Shown: positions 36,184 through 45,293, counted from the stretch's first letter. The stretch is DNA of 64,000 bases from JBALVT01 sp045110675 (GCA_045110675.1 JBGCGJ010000046.1:1-64000), one strand, 5' to 3'. Notes: generated by a model from the letters alone, not told the origin. A program made the numbers and translations.

Positions 36184-37368
36184 CTAGCGACTGGCGCGAG
36201 GCATCCACAGCCCCGCAGCAGATATGATGTCGCGTTGTACTTCGTTGGTACCGCCGCCAAACGTCAGTATTGAACCCACGCGGTAACGATGTTCTATTTT
36301 TCCCTGCAAGATGGCGCCCGGCGAACCCTCTTGAAGAATGCCCGCCTGCCCGATGATTTCAAGCAGTAGCCGGTAGGCCTCGACGAAAAACTCGGAACCA
36401 TACACTTTTGCAGCAGAGGCTTCGGCCATTCCCAGATTCTTTTCAGTCATTGCCCAGGCCTGCTTGAGACACATCATCCGCAGGGCCTCCAGCTGAACTT
36501 TGACTTTCGCCAGATTGTTTTGCACCCAGGATTTGTCGAGCAGTGTTTCACCATTGGACGATGGTGTGGCAGCAGCCCACTGCGCAACTTCCGTGAACAA
36601 TTGGTGAATGGGCCCATGGTTGACCAAAGACAACCGTTCGCGATTGAGTTGGCCGGTGATCAAGCGCCAGCCCTTGTTGATTTCGCCGACGCGGTACTTG
36701 TCGCTTAGTCGCACGTTTTCATAGTAGCTCGCGTTGGTGCGCACACCCATGGTCCATACCGGCGTGAGAGAGACACCGGGCGTGTCGATGGGTACCAGGA
36801 ACATCGTCAGGCCTTTGTGTTTTTTGCTCGCATCGGGATCGGTTCTTGCCGCCAGCCATATATAGTCCGAGAAGTTCGCGAGACTCGTCCACATTTTTTG
36901 CCCATTGATAATCCAGTCATCCCCGTCTCTTTCGGCCTTGGTGGTAAGACTGGCCAGGTCCGTTCCGGCGCCGGGCTCTGAATAACCTATCGCGACAACA
37001 GTGCGACCTTCCACAATACCTCTTACGGCTTCGTCCCGAACTTCTTTATTGGCATGTTCGGCCAGTACCGGCCCCACCGCATCGGTGGTGAGAAATGGGT
37101 AGGCGAATCCAGAGGAGAGAACCTCATCGGTGAATATATACTGCTCCATAGGCGTCGCTTCCTTGCCGCCCAGGGATTTTGGCCAGCTGAGGCTTATCCA
37201 GCCGTCGGCTCCCATCTTGGCATATTGTTTGCGGAATTCGGGGCCGCCTCCCTCCCGGTACTCCGGGTCCTTCATCTCTTTTCGCAGTGCAGGTGTCATG
37301 ATACCTTGCATGTAATCCCGAATTTCCTGCTGCAGTGCCAGTTGTTCGGAAGTAAATTCGATTTTCAT
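36184..37368 (-). CDS. Acyl-CoA dehydrogenase
   Basis: 394 residues with the usual ACAD signatures: GYSEPGAGTDLASL in the middle domain, WIINGQKMWTS, and the C-terminal LTFGGGTNEVQRDIIS. The SEPGAGTD and GGGTNEVQRDII forms belong to the branch often found in steroid and branched acyl-CoA degradation. First of two dehydrogenase genes on the minus strand; divergent from the acyl-CoA synthetase gene with about 290 nt of shared upstream sequence. Confidence 0.9.
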   Translation of the reverse strand: MKIEFTSEQLALQQEIRDYMQGIMTPALRKEMKDPEYREGGGPEFRKQYAKMGADGWISLSWPKSLGGKEATPMEQYIFTDEVLSSGFAYPFLTTDAVGPVLAEHANKEVRDEAVRGIVEGRTVVAIGYSEPGAGTDLASLTTKAERDGDDWIINGQKMWTSLANFSDYIWLAARTDPDASKKHKGLTMFLVPIDTPGVSLTPVWTMGVRTNASYYENVRLSDKYRVGEINKGWRLITGQLNRERLSLVNHGPIHQLFTEVAQWAAATPSSNGETLLDKSWVQNNLAKVKVQLEALRMMCLKQAWAMTEKNLGMAEASAAKVYGSEFFVEAYRLLLEIIGQAGILQEGSPGAILQGKIEHRYRVGSILTFGGGTNEVQRDIISAAGLWMPRASR

Positions 37369-37659
37369 AGTTGAGCCTTTCTTGAACTTTAGCTGAGCAT
37401 TTTATAGTAGTGCTAGAGCGTAAATCGACGTTGCCCATGGATTGCTTGGGTTGAGCAGTGCGCGCTATTAAATCGCTTTAAATTCACATAAAACAGAGGT
37501 CTGGCGACTAAAAAGTGCAACGGTATGCCTATCTATAACAGTTGAACTGATTGAATGCTAAGAGTAGTCTGCGCGTTCAAACGCCCTAAGAAGTGTCCTT
37601 GAACCGTTTGTCTATTGTCTGGCGGCGGACACAGACCTAATAAGCAATCAGGAGATACC

Positions 37660-39309
37660 ATGAATGCCACTGTCACTCCCCTAGAGATGTTCTACCGCTG
37701 GGAATCCGAAGTACCGGAGCAGGTATTTCTCAGGCAGTCCCTGGGCGCCGATGGCTGGTTAGAATTAACCTGGGCGGAGGTGGCCAATCGAGTTCGGCGG
37801 GTGGCGAGCTTTATAGAATCTCAAGACCTTGCACCTGGAAGCAATATCGCGCTGTGGTCGAGTAACACCTGCGACTGGCCAGTGGTCGACCTGGCTATAC
37901 AGCTCAGTGGCCACGTCAGCGTGCCACTCTATCCGGGGCAAGACGTTGACAGTGCACGCTATATCCTGGAGCACGGCGATAGCAAGCTGGTTTTTCTCGG
38001 GGAGTTCGATCAGCACAGAAAAAGTGGCGAAATTCTAACGCAAGGGCTTACGACTATCGCTATGCGAGGTTGTGAGGTCGCCTGTGATCATGTGATGGAT
38101 CAGTTGTTTGAATCTCATGAACCCTATGCCGGTTCGCCCGTTCCCGATCCGGAGTCACTGCTGACCATTGTTTATTCATCGGGTACCACTGGCAATCCAA
38201 AGGGGGTGATGTTGACTCATGCAAATCCCACACCGGGTATGTCGCTGCTGGACAAATGGGTGGACACTGCCGGCGCTGATTTTACCGGCGAGCGTGGCAG
38301 ATTGTTCTCCTTTTTACCGATGTCACATATCGCTGAGCGCGGTATTGTGGAACTGGCCGGTATTTATAGCAATTCATCCATATCCTTTTCGGCCGGTTTG
38401 GATACGTTTGCCGAAGAGCTGCGTTCGGTGCAGCCAACGCTGTTTTTTGCGGTCCCAAGATTGTGGGCGAAATTCAAATCCGGTGTGGATGCCATGATTC
38501 CCCCGGAAGCCCAGGCCGCGCTGACCGAAGACGAAAAAGAATTCATTCGGGCGCAGCTGGGGCTGTCAAAAGCCAGATGCATTATAAGTGCCGCAGCTCC
38601 CATCCCCAATGACATTCATCAGTGGTACTTGAATATGGGTGTGAAGCTTCGCGAAGCCTATGGCATGAGCGAGACCTGCGGAATCGGGACCCTGTGGACA
38701 TCAGACGAGATGCCCACCCCGGGAACCGTTGGAGTCCCAGTTGCCGACGTAGAAATGAAAATCTCCGAAGAAGGAGAAATATGCTTTAAAACGGGTGCTC
38801 TGATGGCCGGATACTATAAAAACCCGGAAAAAACTGCAGAGGTAATCATCGACGGCTGGTATCACACCGGCGATCGAGGGCATGTTGGCGACGATGGTTA
38901 TGTGCGGGTTACCGGTAGAATCGGCGAGGTCTTCAAAACCACCAAGGGCAAGTTTATTCACCCTTCAAGTATTGAAAACGACTTCGGGGTGATTCCAGAA
39001 CTCGGGCAGTTGATGGTGTTTGGTCACGGCAAAGATCAACCTTTATTGCTCACCAATCTGTCGGATTTTGGCCTCCCCAAACCGCGCGAAGAAGTGCAGG
39101 AAATCATAGAGAAGGCTCTGAGCGCGATTAATGCCGAATTGCCTGCTCATGAGAGAGTGTCTCAGGTGTTTGTTTCCGGCAATGAATGGACAATTGATTC
39201 TGCTTTGTTGACTCCCACAATGAAGATCAAGCGCAGAACCGTCGAGGAGCACTACAGTGATTGGGTTGATGCTAACCTCAATAGCAGTTCGGTGGTTTGG
39301 GAAAGTTGA
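37660..39309 (+). CDS. AMP-forming acyl-CoA synthetase
   Basis: 549 residues from the ATG at 37660 (GGAG six bases upstream); the frame is open from 37615. The AMP-binding motif YSSGTTGNPKGV, the YGMSETCG motif and YHTGDRGHVGDDGY are in standard order, and KGKFIHPSSIEN holds the C-terminal hinge region. The layout matches long-chain acyl-CoA ligases of the FAA1 type. It probably activates an acid for the two divergent acyl-CoA dehydrogenases. Confidence 0.9.
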   Translation: MNATVTPLEMFYRWESEVPEQVFLRQSLGADGWLELTWAEVANRVRRVASFIESQDLAPGSNIALWSSNTCDWPVVDLAIQLSGHVSVPLYPGQDVDSARYILEHGDSKLVFLGEFDQHRKSGEILTQGLTTIAMRGCEVACDHVMDQLFESHEPYAGSPVPDPESLLTIVYSSGTTGNPKGVMLTHANPTPGMSLLDKWVDTAGADFTGERGRLFSFLPMSHIAERGIVELAGIYSNSSISFSAGLDTFAEELRSVQPTLFFAVPRLWAKFKSGVDAMIPPEAQAALTEDEKEFIRAQLGLSKARCIISAAAPIPNDIHQWYLNMGVKLREAYGMSETCGIGTLWTSDEMPTPGTVGVPVADVEMKISEEGEICFKTGALMAGYYKNPEKTAEVIIDGWYHTGDRGHVGDDGYVRVTGRIGEVFKTTKGKFIHPSSIENDFGVIPELGQLMVFGHGKDQPLLLTNLSDFGLPKPREEVQEIIEKALSAINAELPAHERVSQVFVSGNEWTIDSALLTPTMKIKRRTVEEHYSDWVDANLNSSSVVWES

Positions 39310-39466
39310 GGGTTTTGCAGCCTAGAGCTATGGACTAGTTTCGTTACAATTCCGATTCTCTCCGAATTGGAGCTGGCAATACACTTATGCGACCAGGAAG
39401 GCTAATTTCTGAAACACCTATCTCCGAAAGCTGAAATGTGCCAAATATGCTAGGGGCGAGAGTCGG

Positions 39467-39564
39467 TTTATAAAACGTCTTCTCAAGACCGTCTACAGCA
39501 TGGATGCTGTAGACGAGACTCCATGGATGGATTCACGTCGTGTCTTGAGAAGACGTTTTATAAA
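39467..39564 (+). repeat. CATGGATG-type structured repeat, copy 1
   Basis: Terminal perfect 23-bp inverted repeats, 39467-39489 and 39542-39564 (outer sequence TTTATAAAACGTC / GACGTTTTATAAA). Inside lies a perfect hairpin, CGTCTACAGCAT-GG-ATGCTGTAGACG (39490-39515), then CCATGGATGG and ATTCACGTCGT. The whole element can fold into a cruciform-like structure. It resembles intergenic repeats common in marine gammaproteobacteria, recalled and not searched. Confidence 0.8.
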
Positions 39565-39641
39565 TAGACGGCAACAGAGTCGCTAAGCATCTATAAACAG
39601 AGTTCTGAACGTAATCGAGTGGCGCTCACATACCCGGTGTT

Positions 39642-39730
39642 GTTTTCAAAACACGCCGTAAATACATCCATGTAGGCTCCTCAAGCGGATGGCCGCCCCT
39701 AGCATCCATGCTATTGAAGGTTTTGAAAAC
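39642..39730 (-). repeat. CATGGATG-type structured repeat, copy 2 (inverted, divergent)
   Basis: Terminal perfect 11-bp inverted repeats, GTTTTCAAAAC (39642-39652) and GTTTTGAAAAC (39720-39730). Read on the minus strand it holds TAGCATGGATGCTA, ACATGGATGT and ATTTACGGCGTG in the same order and spacing as copy 1 has its counterparts, but with different arm sequences. Confidence 0.75.
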
Positions 39731-39811
39731 TAAACTGGCAATCTGAACTTAGCGTCAACTTCTGACTTTCTTAAAGGCTTTTTGACCGCCGGAATTATAC
39801 GCGGCTGACCT

Positions 39812-40465
39812 CTATGCAGTACGCAGCTTCAGAAAAGGATTCATCCAGCGAAACTTCCAGCCAGTGAACTTCAAAGGCGCATCCAAAACAGCCAGGCAAA
39901 TACAATCCTCAGATTGCAAAGCAGTAGGCGCATGCACATCACCAGGCTCTCGATAGATGAAATCCCCCTGATGGTAACTACCCTGAGAATCCGAGAAGCC
40001 CCCAGTCAAGACCAAAGTCATCTCCGCACCGCGATGGGTGTGCTCGGGAATACGGCCACCTGCCTTAATGTGGTAGAGCGCAAACTCGTGGCAGGGGTCT
40101 CCAGTACGCAGATAGCTGATGCGCAGCGAGGAACCAATCTTCTTCCAACTAAGATCCGAGAAATCGCGACTCATCAAGCGTTGTAAAATAGCGGGGGTGC
40201 TGTCATCAGACTCAGAGATCCTGGGGTATTCCAGCGGCGCCTGCTCGTCCAGTCTTGCCAGTACCTGGTCTAGCTGAGTCTCGTTGACCGGCTGTGGTTC
40301 GAGTTTCTCAAACAGTGCGGCACCGACATGGGTTAGCTGCTCTGTCAGATTGCGGCAGTGCTCACAGTCGTTGACGTGAACAGAAATACACGCTGCCTGC
40401 GCCAGAGGTAGTGTGCCTGCTGAAAACTCGGTAATTAGGTCTAAATTAGGGTGTAAGTTTGCCAT
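39812..40465 (-). CDS. ChrR-family zinc anti-sigma factor with cupin domain
   Basis: 217 residues from the ATG at 40465 (MANLHPN), the usual ChrR start; a TTG at 40480 is an alternative. The N-terminal zinc anti-sigma domain has H30-xxx-C34-xx-C37 (HVNDCEHC), and the C-terminal cupin domain has GGRIPEHTHRGAEMTLVLTG. In Rhodobacter ChrR holds the ECF sigma factor RpoE inactive until singlet oxygen triggers release. It lies directly after the sigma gene. Confidence 0.88.
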   Translation of the reverse strand: MANLHPNLDLITEFSAGTLPLAQAACISVHVNDCEHCRNLTEQLTHVGAALFEKLEPQPVNETQLDQVLARLDEQAPLEYPRISESDDSTPAILQRLMSRDFSDLSWKKIGSSLRISYLRTGDPCHEFALYHIKAGGRIPEHTHRGAEMTLVLTGGFSDSQGSYHQGDFIYREPGDVHAPTALQSEDCICLAVLDAPLKFTGWKFRWMNPFLKLRTA

Positions 40466-40469
40466 AGCG

Positions 40470-41102
40470 TTATCTTTCAAATTGAATCTGTAGTTTTTGA
40501 ATTGCGAGTCTGACTCGCGATTTCACGGTTCCTAGCGGTAAATCCAACTCACTGGCCACCTCTGAGTGGGATTTTCCTTCCATGTAGACTTTCGCGAGTA
40601 TTTGCGATTGGTCCACTGGCAGCTCTGCGAGCAGTTCGCGAATCTTGTCTCTGTTGCGCCTTTGGTGAAGTACGACGAATGCCTCCTCACTTTCGAGTTC
40701 GAGCGACAAATCCTGAGCGGTAAGCGAGGTGTCGAATTTCTGCAGTCGCCGGTACATATCGGTTCTACAGTTTCTCGCTATGGTGTATATCCAGGTGCTG
40801 GCAGCGGCTTTTTGCGGGTTGAAAGCCGGGGCTTTCTGCCAAACCTTCAGCATGACCTCCTGGACGATTTCATCGGCATTGTTGGCCGACAGGGTAGAGC
40901 CTGACAGGGCGAATGCTTTCATCAGAGGTGCAAAGTGCCTGAACAGCCGCACGAATGCCGCTCTATCCTGGTTGGCGGCGATCAGTGCCAAGCACTCGCT
41001 CCACTCGTCGTTGCGCGTTTCACTCATATTGCTAATATTCGCAACGTTGGAGGGTGCAGCAGGTGTAAAATTTTCGTTCACCAGACCCATTCTTTTTTCC
41101 AT
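40470..41102 (-). CDS. ECF sigma factor (RpoE/ECF11-like)
   Basis: 210 residues with sigma region 2 (FRHFAPLMKAFALSGS...ADEIVQEVMLKVWQ) and region 4 (LLAELPVDQSQILAKVYMEGKSHSEVASEL and GTVKSRVRLAIQKL). The coupling to a ChrR-type anti-sigma factor and to lipid-modifying genes is that of the singlet-oxygen/organic-peroxide ECF11 group. Alternative start at 41090. A matching ECF promoter upstream suggests autoregulation. Confidence 0.92.
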   Translation of the reverse strand: MEKRMGLVNENFTPAAPSNVANISNMSETRNDEWSECLALIAANQDRAAFVRLFRHFAPLMKAFALSGSTLSANNADEIVQEVMLKVWQKAPAFNPQKAAASTWIYTIARNCRTDMYRRLQKFDTSLTAQDLSLELESEEAFVVLHQRRNRDKIRELLAELPVDQSQILAKVYMEGKSHSEVASELDLPLGTVKSRVRLAIQKLQIQFER

Positions 41103-41173
41103 TCATGGTTAACTATTGTACTTGCAAAGCATAGAGTTGGCTCTATGGATCGCAAAATGAGTGTTTCATCTAG

Positions 41174-41201
41174 TAATACGCAGGATTCTGGTTGTGGATC
41201 A
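41174..41201 (-). promoter_or_regulatory. ECF-type promoter candidate of the sigma gene
   Basis: On the minus strand TGATCC (41201-41196), a 15-nt spacer and CGTATTA (41180-41174). The -35 equals that known for RpoE of Rhodobacter (TGATCC); the spacer is one shorter than in the divergent promoter. Confidence 0.6.
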
Positions 41202-41226
41202 CTCTATTGGGGAAGTTTTTGCGCAA

Positions 41227-41255
41227 TGATCCAAAACTGTGGCTTTGGCGTAAAA
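41227..41255 (+). promoter_or_regulatory. ECF-type promoter candidate of the lipid operon
   Basis: TGATCC (41227-41232), a 16-nt spacer and CGTAAAA (41249-41255), counted otherwise as TGATCC-N18-TAAAA, against the Rhodobacter RpoE consensus TGATCC-N18-TAAGA. It lies 52 nt before the start codon of the flavin oxidase gene. Confidence 0.75.
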
Positions 41256-41306
41256 TCCAAAACATAAATATCTGTCCAGGTATCCGGTTGGATCTATGGG
41301 GTGTAA

Positions 41307-42572
41307 ATGGAAATCGCCGTAATTGGTTCGGGAATTTCAGGCTTGGCTTGTGCACATTATCTCAGCGCCAGTCACCGGGTTAGCGTTTTCGAGTCCGACA
41401 ATCAGATCGGTGGCCACACGGCGACTGTGGATGTTCAGCTGGGCACTCGTCGATTCGCCATTGACACAGGGTTCATCGTTTTCAATGACTGGACCTACCC
41501 CCATTTTATTCAGCTGATGAATGACCTGGGTGTTTCCAGTAAACCCACCGAGATGGGCTTTAGCGTGCACGATAGACACTCCGGGCTCGAGTATTCGGGG
41601 TCAAACCTCGACACTTTGTTTGCTCAGCGCAGAAATCTGCTGTCGCCGGGTTTCCTGGGCATGATCCGCGATATTCTCAGGTTCAACCGGGAATCGGTTG
41701 CCGACCTGGAGGATGGAAGAATAAGAGCTGGTGAAACCCTCGGTGATTACTTGGAACGAAATCGGTATGGTGATAAATTTGTCAGATCCTACTTGGCAGC
41801 AATGGGATCTGCCATTTGGTCTGCCGACAGCAGCACTATTTTGGATTTCCCGGTGAGCTTCTTCCTGCAGTTTTTTAAAAACCATGGCCTTCTTTCGGTC
41901 AGTAACCGACCTCAGTGGCGGGTGATAGAAGGGGGTTCAAGAGAGTATTTACGGCCTTTGTGCGCGCGCTTTTCCGAACGTGTCTATACCGGCAATGCCG
42001 TCGTGTCGGTTGCGCGGGGGAACAACGGTCGAGTGACACTTTCAATGGTCGATGGTCAGCAGTTAGTCTTCGATCAGGTGGTATTCGCCACACATTCCGA
42101 TCAAGCTCTCGCCCTGCTCGATAAACCCTCTGATCAAGAGCGAGAAGTGTTAGGCGCCATTCCTTATCAGTCTAATGAAGTGGTGCTGCATACCGATACG
42201 CGTTTGCTGCCAAAGTTAAAAAAGACCTGGTCAAGTTGGAATTATTTTTTGGGTGAAGACACTGATCGTGCGGTAGTCACCTACAACATGAACATTCTTC
42301 AGGGCCTCGACGCGCCAGAAACGTTTTGCGTGACCTTAAACAATACGCAGGCAATTAACCCTCATAAAGTGCTGGGTAGCTTTCGCTACGACCATCCTGT
42401 GTTTTCGAGTTCTGGTATGGCTGCGCAACAAAGATGGGACGAGATCAATGGCGTTCAGAGTACCTGGTTTTGCGGTGCCTATTGGGGCAGCGGCTTTCAT
42501 GAGGATGGCGTTGTCAGTGCTAAGCGAGTTGCCGATGTGCTGGTGGGTAGATCTGCCAAGGCGGTAGCTTGA
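41307..42572 (+). CDS. FAD-dependent amine oxidase-like protein of the ECF/ChrR lipid operon
   Basis: 421 residues. The FAD Rossmann motif is at the N-terminus (VIGSGISGLACAHYL), followed by FESDNQIGGHT; the C-terminus has WFCGAYWGSGFHEDGVVSAKRVADVL. This protein is a standard partner of DUF1365 and a cyclopropane-synthase-like methyltransferase in light- or singlet-oxygen-induced clusters, some of which make furan or other modified fatty acids. The exact reaction here is inferred. Its stop overlaps the TTG start of the next gene. Confidence 0.88.
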   Translation: MEIAVIGSGISGLACAHYLSASHRVSVFESDNQIGGHTATVDVQLGTRRFAIDTGFIVFNDWTYPHFIQLMNDLGVSSKPTEMGFSVHDRHSGLEYSGSNLDTLFAQRRNLLSPGFLGMIRDILRFNRESVADLEDGRIRAGETLGDYLERNRYGDKFVRSYLAAMGSAIWSADSSTILDFPVSFFLQFFKNHGLLSVSNRPQWRVIEGGSREYLRPLCARFSERVYTGNAVVSVARGNNGRVTLSMVDGQQLVFDQVVFATHSDQALALLDKPSDQEREVLGAIPYQSNEVVLHTDTRLLPKLKKTWSSWNYFLGEDTDRAVVTYNMNILQGLDAPETFCVTLNNTQAINPHKVLGSFRYDHPVFSSSGMAAQQRWDEINGVQSTWFCGAYWGSGFHEDGVVSAKRVADVLVGRSAKAVA

Positions 42573-43333
42573 AGTCGCGGATCTACGAGGGTCGATTGCG
42601 TCATCGCAGAGTGACCCCGCAGCAACATGATTTCGAATATCGGGTTTTTATGCCTTACCTGAGCCTTGACGAATTACCAGAGTTGTTTGAGAAGACACGT
42701 TTTTGGTCGGCTAAAGGGCGTGCTCTGGCGGAGTTCAGGCGCAGCGATTTTCTCGGTGACCCTGAGCAACCGCTGCAGTCGGAAGTGCAGCGCCGAATTA
42801 AAGAGGAGACAGGCAGTGATTACCACGGCCCGATCTATCTTTTGGCCAACTTGCGTTATTTTGGGCACGTCATGAATCCCATCGCCTGTTATTACTGTTT
42901 TAACGAAGATGAGACGCGACTGGAGTATCTGGTCGCCGAAGTTAACAATACGCCATGGGATGAAAGGCATAGTTATGTTTTGCGCGGTCCCGAGAGCGGT
43001 CGCTGGTTAAAGACACAGTTTGATAAGCAGTTTCATGTCTCGCCATTTAATCCAATGGCGATGTCCTATCGATGGCGCAGTAACTCACCTGACCGTCGGT
43101 TGGTGTTGCATATGGAAAACCTCAAGGACGGGGAGAGGGTATTTGACGCTACATTGTCACTAGCTGAAGCGTCGCTAACACCCGCCAAGCTCAATGCATT
43201 TCTATTCAAGTACCCGTTTATGACGATCAAAGTGGCAGTTGCTATCTACTGGCAAGCACTTCGACTGTTTATAAAAGGCGTACCTGTTTATTCACATCCA
43301 GGGAAAACGGTTACAGGGGTAATTAATGAGTGA
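42569..43333 (+). CDS. DUF1365 family protein
   Basis: 254 residues starting with TTG at 42569, which overlaps the stop of the previous gene (TTGA). Typical DUF1365 segments: YEGRLRHRRVTPQQHDFEYRVFM, ANLRYFGHVMNPIACYYCF, and KQFHVSPFNPM. Function is not biochemically settled; it always travels with the FAD enzyme and the cyclopropane-synthase-like gene, so a role in membrane fatty-acid modification is likely. Overlaps the next gene by 8 nt. Confidence 0.88.
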   Translation: MKSRIYEGRLRHRRVTPQQHDFEYRVFMPYLSLDELPELFEKTRFWSAKGRALAEFRRSDFLGDPEQPLQSEVQRRIKEETGSDYHGPIYLLANLRYFGHVMNPIACYYCFNEDETRLEYLVAEVNNTPWDERHSYVLRGPESGRWLKTQFDKQFHVSPFNPMAMSYRWRSNSPDRRLVLHMENLKDGERVFDATLSLAEASLTPAKLNAFLFKYPFMTIKVAVAIYWQALRLFIKGVPVYSHPGKTVTGVINE

Positions 43334-44594
43334 ACTCAGTGTCGGCAGCGTGAAGTTGCCACAGAAGCGCAGCGCCAGAATGGGCGAGAAGTTTGCCCGA
43401 GAGGCGATGTTCAAGGTTTTCGGTGAGCTTACGGTCGGCTCACTGGCCTTACACGAGGGTCCCGAGAGTTATCATTTTGGGGAGTTGGTCGAAGACGGTA
43501 CTCCTCAGGCAGAGGTCCACATTCACTCTCCAGCGGCCTATGTAGCCATGGTAAGCGGGGGTTCTATCGGCTCAGCAGAGGCCTATATTCAGGAACTTTG
43601 GTCTTCCCCCTCTCTGCTGGAAGTGACCAAGCTCTTCAGCGCCAACATGCGCACCCTGGATAGCATGGAATCGAACAGAAGCTGGTTTGTTAAATTGGCT
43701 TTAAGCCTTGGACATAAACTGCAGCGCAACACCAGCAAAGGATCCAGGCAGAACATTGCAGCTCACTACGACTTGGGAAACGAGTTTTTTAAGTTGTTTC
43801 TGGATTCGAAGATGATGTACTCCTCGGCACTGTTTGCGGAAAAACAGCAAACTCTGGAGTCTGCGGCAGCGGCCAAGCTGCACGAAATATGCGTGCAGCT
43901 CGACTTACAAGCCGATGATCACTTGCTTGAAATCGGCACCGGCTGGGGTGGTATGGCTATATACGCAGCCAAAGAATTTGGCTGCAAAGTGACGACGACG
44001 ACTATCTCCGCTGAACAATATGAATATGCCTGCGCCGCAGTGAAACGCGAGGGGCTGGAAGATCAAATCACCTTGTTGTGTGATGATTACAGGGATTTGA
44101 AAGGCAGTTATGACAAACTGGTTTCCATTGAGATGATCGAGGCAGTGGGGCACGAGTTTTATCAAAATTATTTTGAGTGTTGCTCCAGGTTGCTAAAAGA
44201 CGACGGAATTATGGTTATTCAGGCGATTACCGTTGCCGATCAGCGCTATGCCCAGGCCAAAGACTCGGTCGATTTTATCCAGCGCTATATTTTTCCTGGC
44301 GGATGCCTGCCTTCCGTGGCGGTGATTGCCGGGCATATCGCCGAGGATACCGATCTACAGATAGTCCATCTACGCGATATTACCCAGGATTATGCACTAA
44401 CGCTTGCGCATTGGCGGGAGCGCTTTATGGAAAGGCTGGAAGAGGTCCAGAAAATGGGATTTGACCAGCAGTTTATCCGCATGTGGGAGTTCTATTTGTG
44501 CTATTGCGAGGGTGGTTTTTCTCAGCGAGTGATCGGCACTGTGCAGCTTGCCATGGCGAAACCGGGTTTTCGGTTTAAAGCGGTAGAGGCTTAG
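43326..44594 (+). CDS. Cyclopropane-fatty-acyl-phospholipid synthase family methyltransferase
   Basis: 422 residues. The SAM-binding motif EIGTGWGGMAIYAAKEFG and the SRQNIAAHYDLGNEFFKLFLD segment identify the CFA synthase family; the YIFPGGCLPS and C-terminal YCEGGF segments are also typical. It methylates unsaturated phospholipid acyl chains; in ECF11 clusters the product may be a methylated or furan fatty acid rather than a cyclopropane. Confidence 0.92.
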   Translation: MSELSVGSVKLPQKRSARMGEKFAREAMFKVFGELTVGSLALHEGPESYHFGELVEDGTPQAEVHIHSPAAYVAMVSGGSIGSAEAYIQELWSSPSLLEVTKLFSANMRTLDSMESNRSWFVKLALSLGHKLQRNTSKGSRQNIAAHYDLGNEFFKLFLDSKMMYSSALFAEKQQTLESAAAAKLHEICVQLDLQADDHLLEIGTGWGGMAIYAAKEFGCKVTTTTISAEQYEYACAAVKREGLEDQITLLCDDYRDLKGSYDKLVSIEMIEAVGHEFYQNYFECCSRLLKDDGIMVIQAITVADQRYAQAKDSVDFIQRYIFPGGCLPSVAVIAGHIAEDTDLQIVHLRDITQDYALTLAHWRERFMERLEEVQKMGFDQQFIRMWEFYLCYCEGGFSQRVIGTVQLAMAKPGFRFKAVEA

Positions 44595-44600
44595 CGTGAT

Positions 44601-45293
44601 ATGAAGCAAAGTGGTGTTCGAATCAGATGCGCATCGGCAGTGGCACTCGCAATGTTTCAAATACCGCTTTTGAGTTTCCCAGCCTTCGCAGATGATTTGT
44701 CACTCTATGTCGTTGGTACAGCTTATGACCGCGACAGCAAAGAGTTGCTCTATACGGAATACCATTACTGCTCAGCTGATGCTCTGCAATGCAAGGTTGA
44801 GTACAAGGACGACTCGAGTAAACCGATTACCCATAAAGTACTTGATTACCGGGGCGGCCTTAACAGTCCAGAGCTGTTTGTGAAGGCCTATCGAGAGGAG
44901 GAGGAACAGAGATTTTCCGCCAGTGATATTGAGGAGTTGGTGGTCGACGCTGGTTTCGATAATTTCGTCCGCAGTCGCTGGCAAGAGCTGGTGGACGGTT
45001 TAGCGGTCAAATTTTCGTTTCAGCCCTTGGGCTTTGACAAGCCCCTACTCATGCGTGCTTCCGAACGCAAGGCTGATCGCAAGCGACCCGACGAATCGTG
45101 TCTCGAGGCGGAACTGTGTTTAACCGTGCAGGTAGATTCCTGGTTGTTGGGCCTGATCGCAAAGCCCATCGAGTTGGTCTATTCTAGGGAAACCCGGCGA
45201 CTGTTGAGTTTTAGTGGGGTGAGTAATATTAAAGGGACCCGGGGCGAATCCCTATATGTTGATATAAGTTATCGTTATTCCTCGGACGGTTGA
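44601..45293 (+). CDS. Exported protein of unknown function, end of the lipid operon
   Basis: 230 residues with an N-terminal signal peptide (about 1-30, cleaved near FPAFADD). The mature part is charged and beta-rich with three cysteines in YHYCSADALQCKVEYKD and CLEAELCL regions. No family recognised. It begins 6 nt after the methyltransferase stop, so it belongs to the ECF operon; an envelope protein acting on or sensing the modified lipids is a guess. Its 3' end overlaps the convergent MerR gene by 19 nt. Confidence 0.8.
   Translation: MKQSGVRIRCASAVALAMFQIPLLSFPAFADDLSLYVVGTAYDRDSKELLYTEYHYCSADALQCKVEYKDDSSKPITHKVLDYRGGLNSPELFVKAYREEEEQRFSASDIEELVVDAGFDNFVRSRWQELVDGLAVKFSFQPLGFDKPLLMRASERKADRKRPDESCLEAELCLTVQVDSWLLGLIAKPIELVYSRETRRLLSFSGVSNIKGTRGESLYVDISYRYSSDG

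Larger units (their letters stand above)
39310..39811. other. Noncoding region holding two structured repeats
   Basis: No gene is visible in these 502 bases between the acyl-CoA synthetase and the anti-sigma gene. It holds two related repeat elements in opposite orientation (39467-39564 and 39642-39730), separated by 77 nt. Confidence 0.6.

Noticed and set aside
39467..39730. Integron attC sites or a CRISPR array
   Set aside because: No attC core sites, integrase or cassette genes, and only two non-identical copies without regular spacers.
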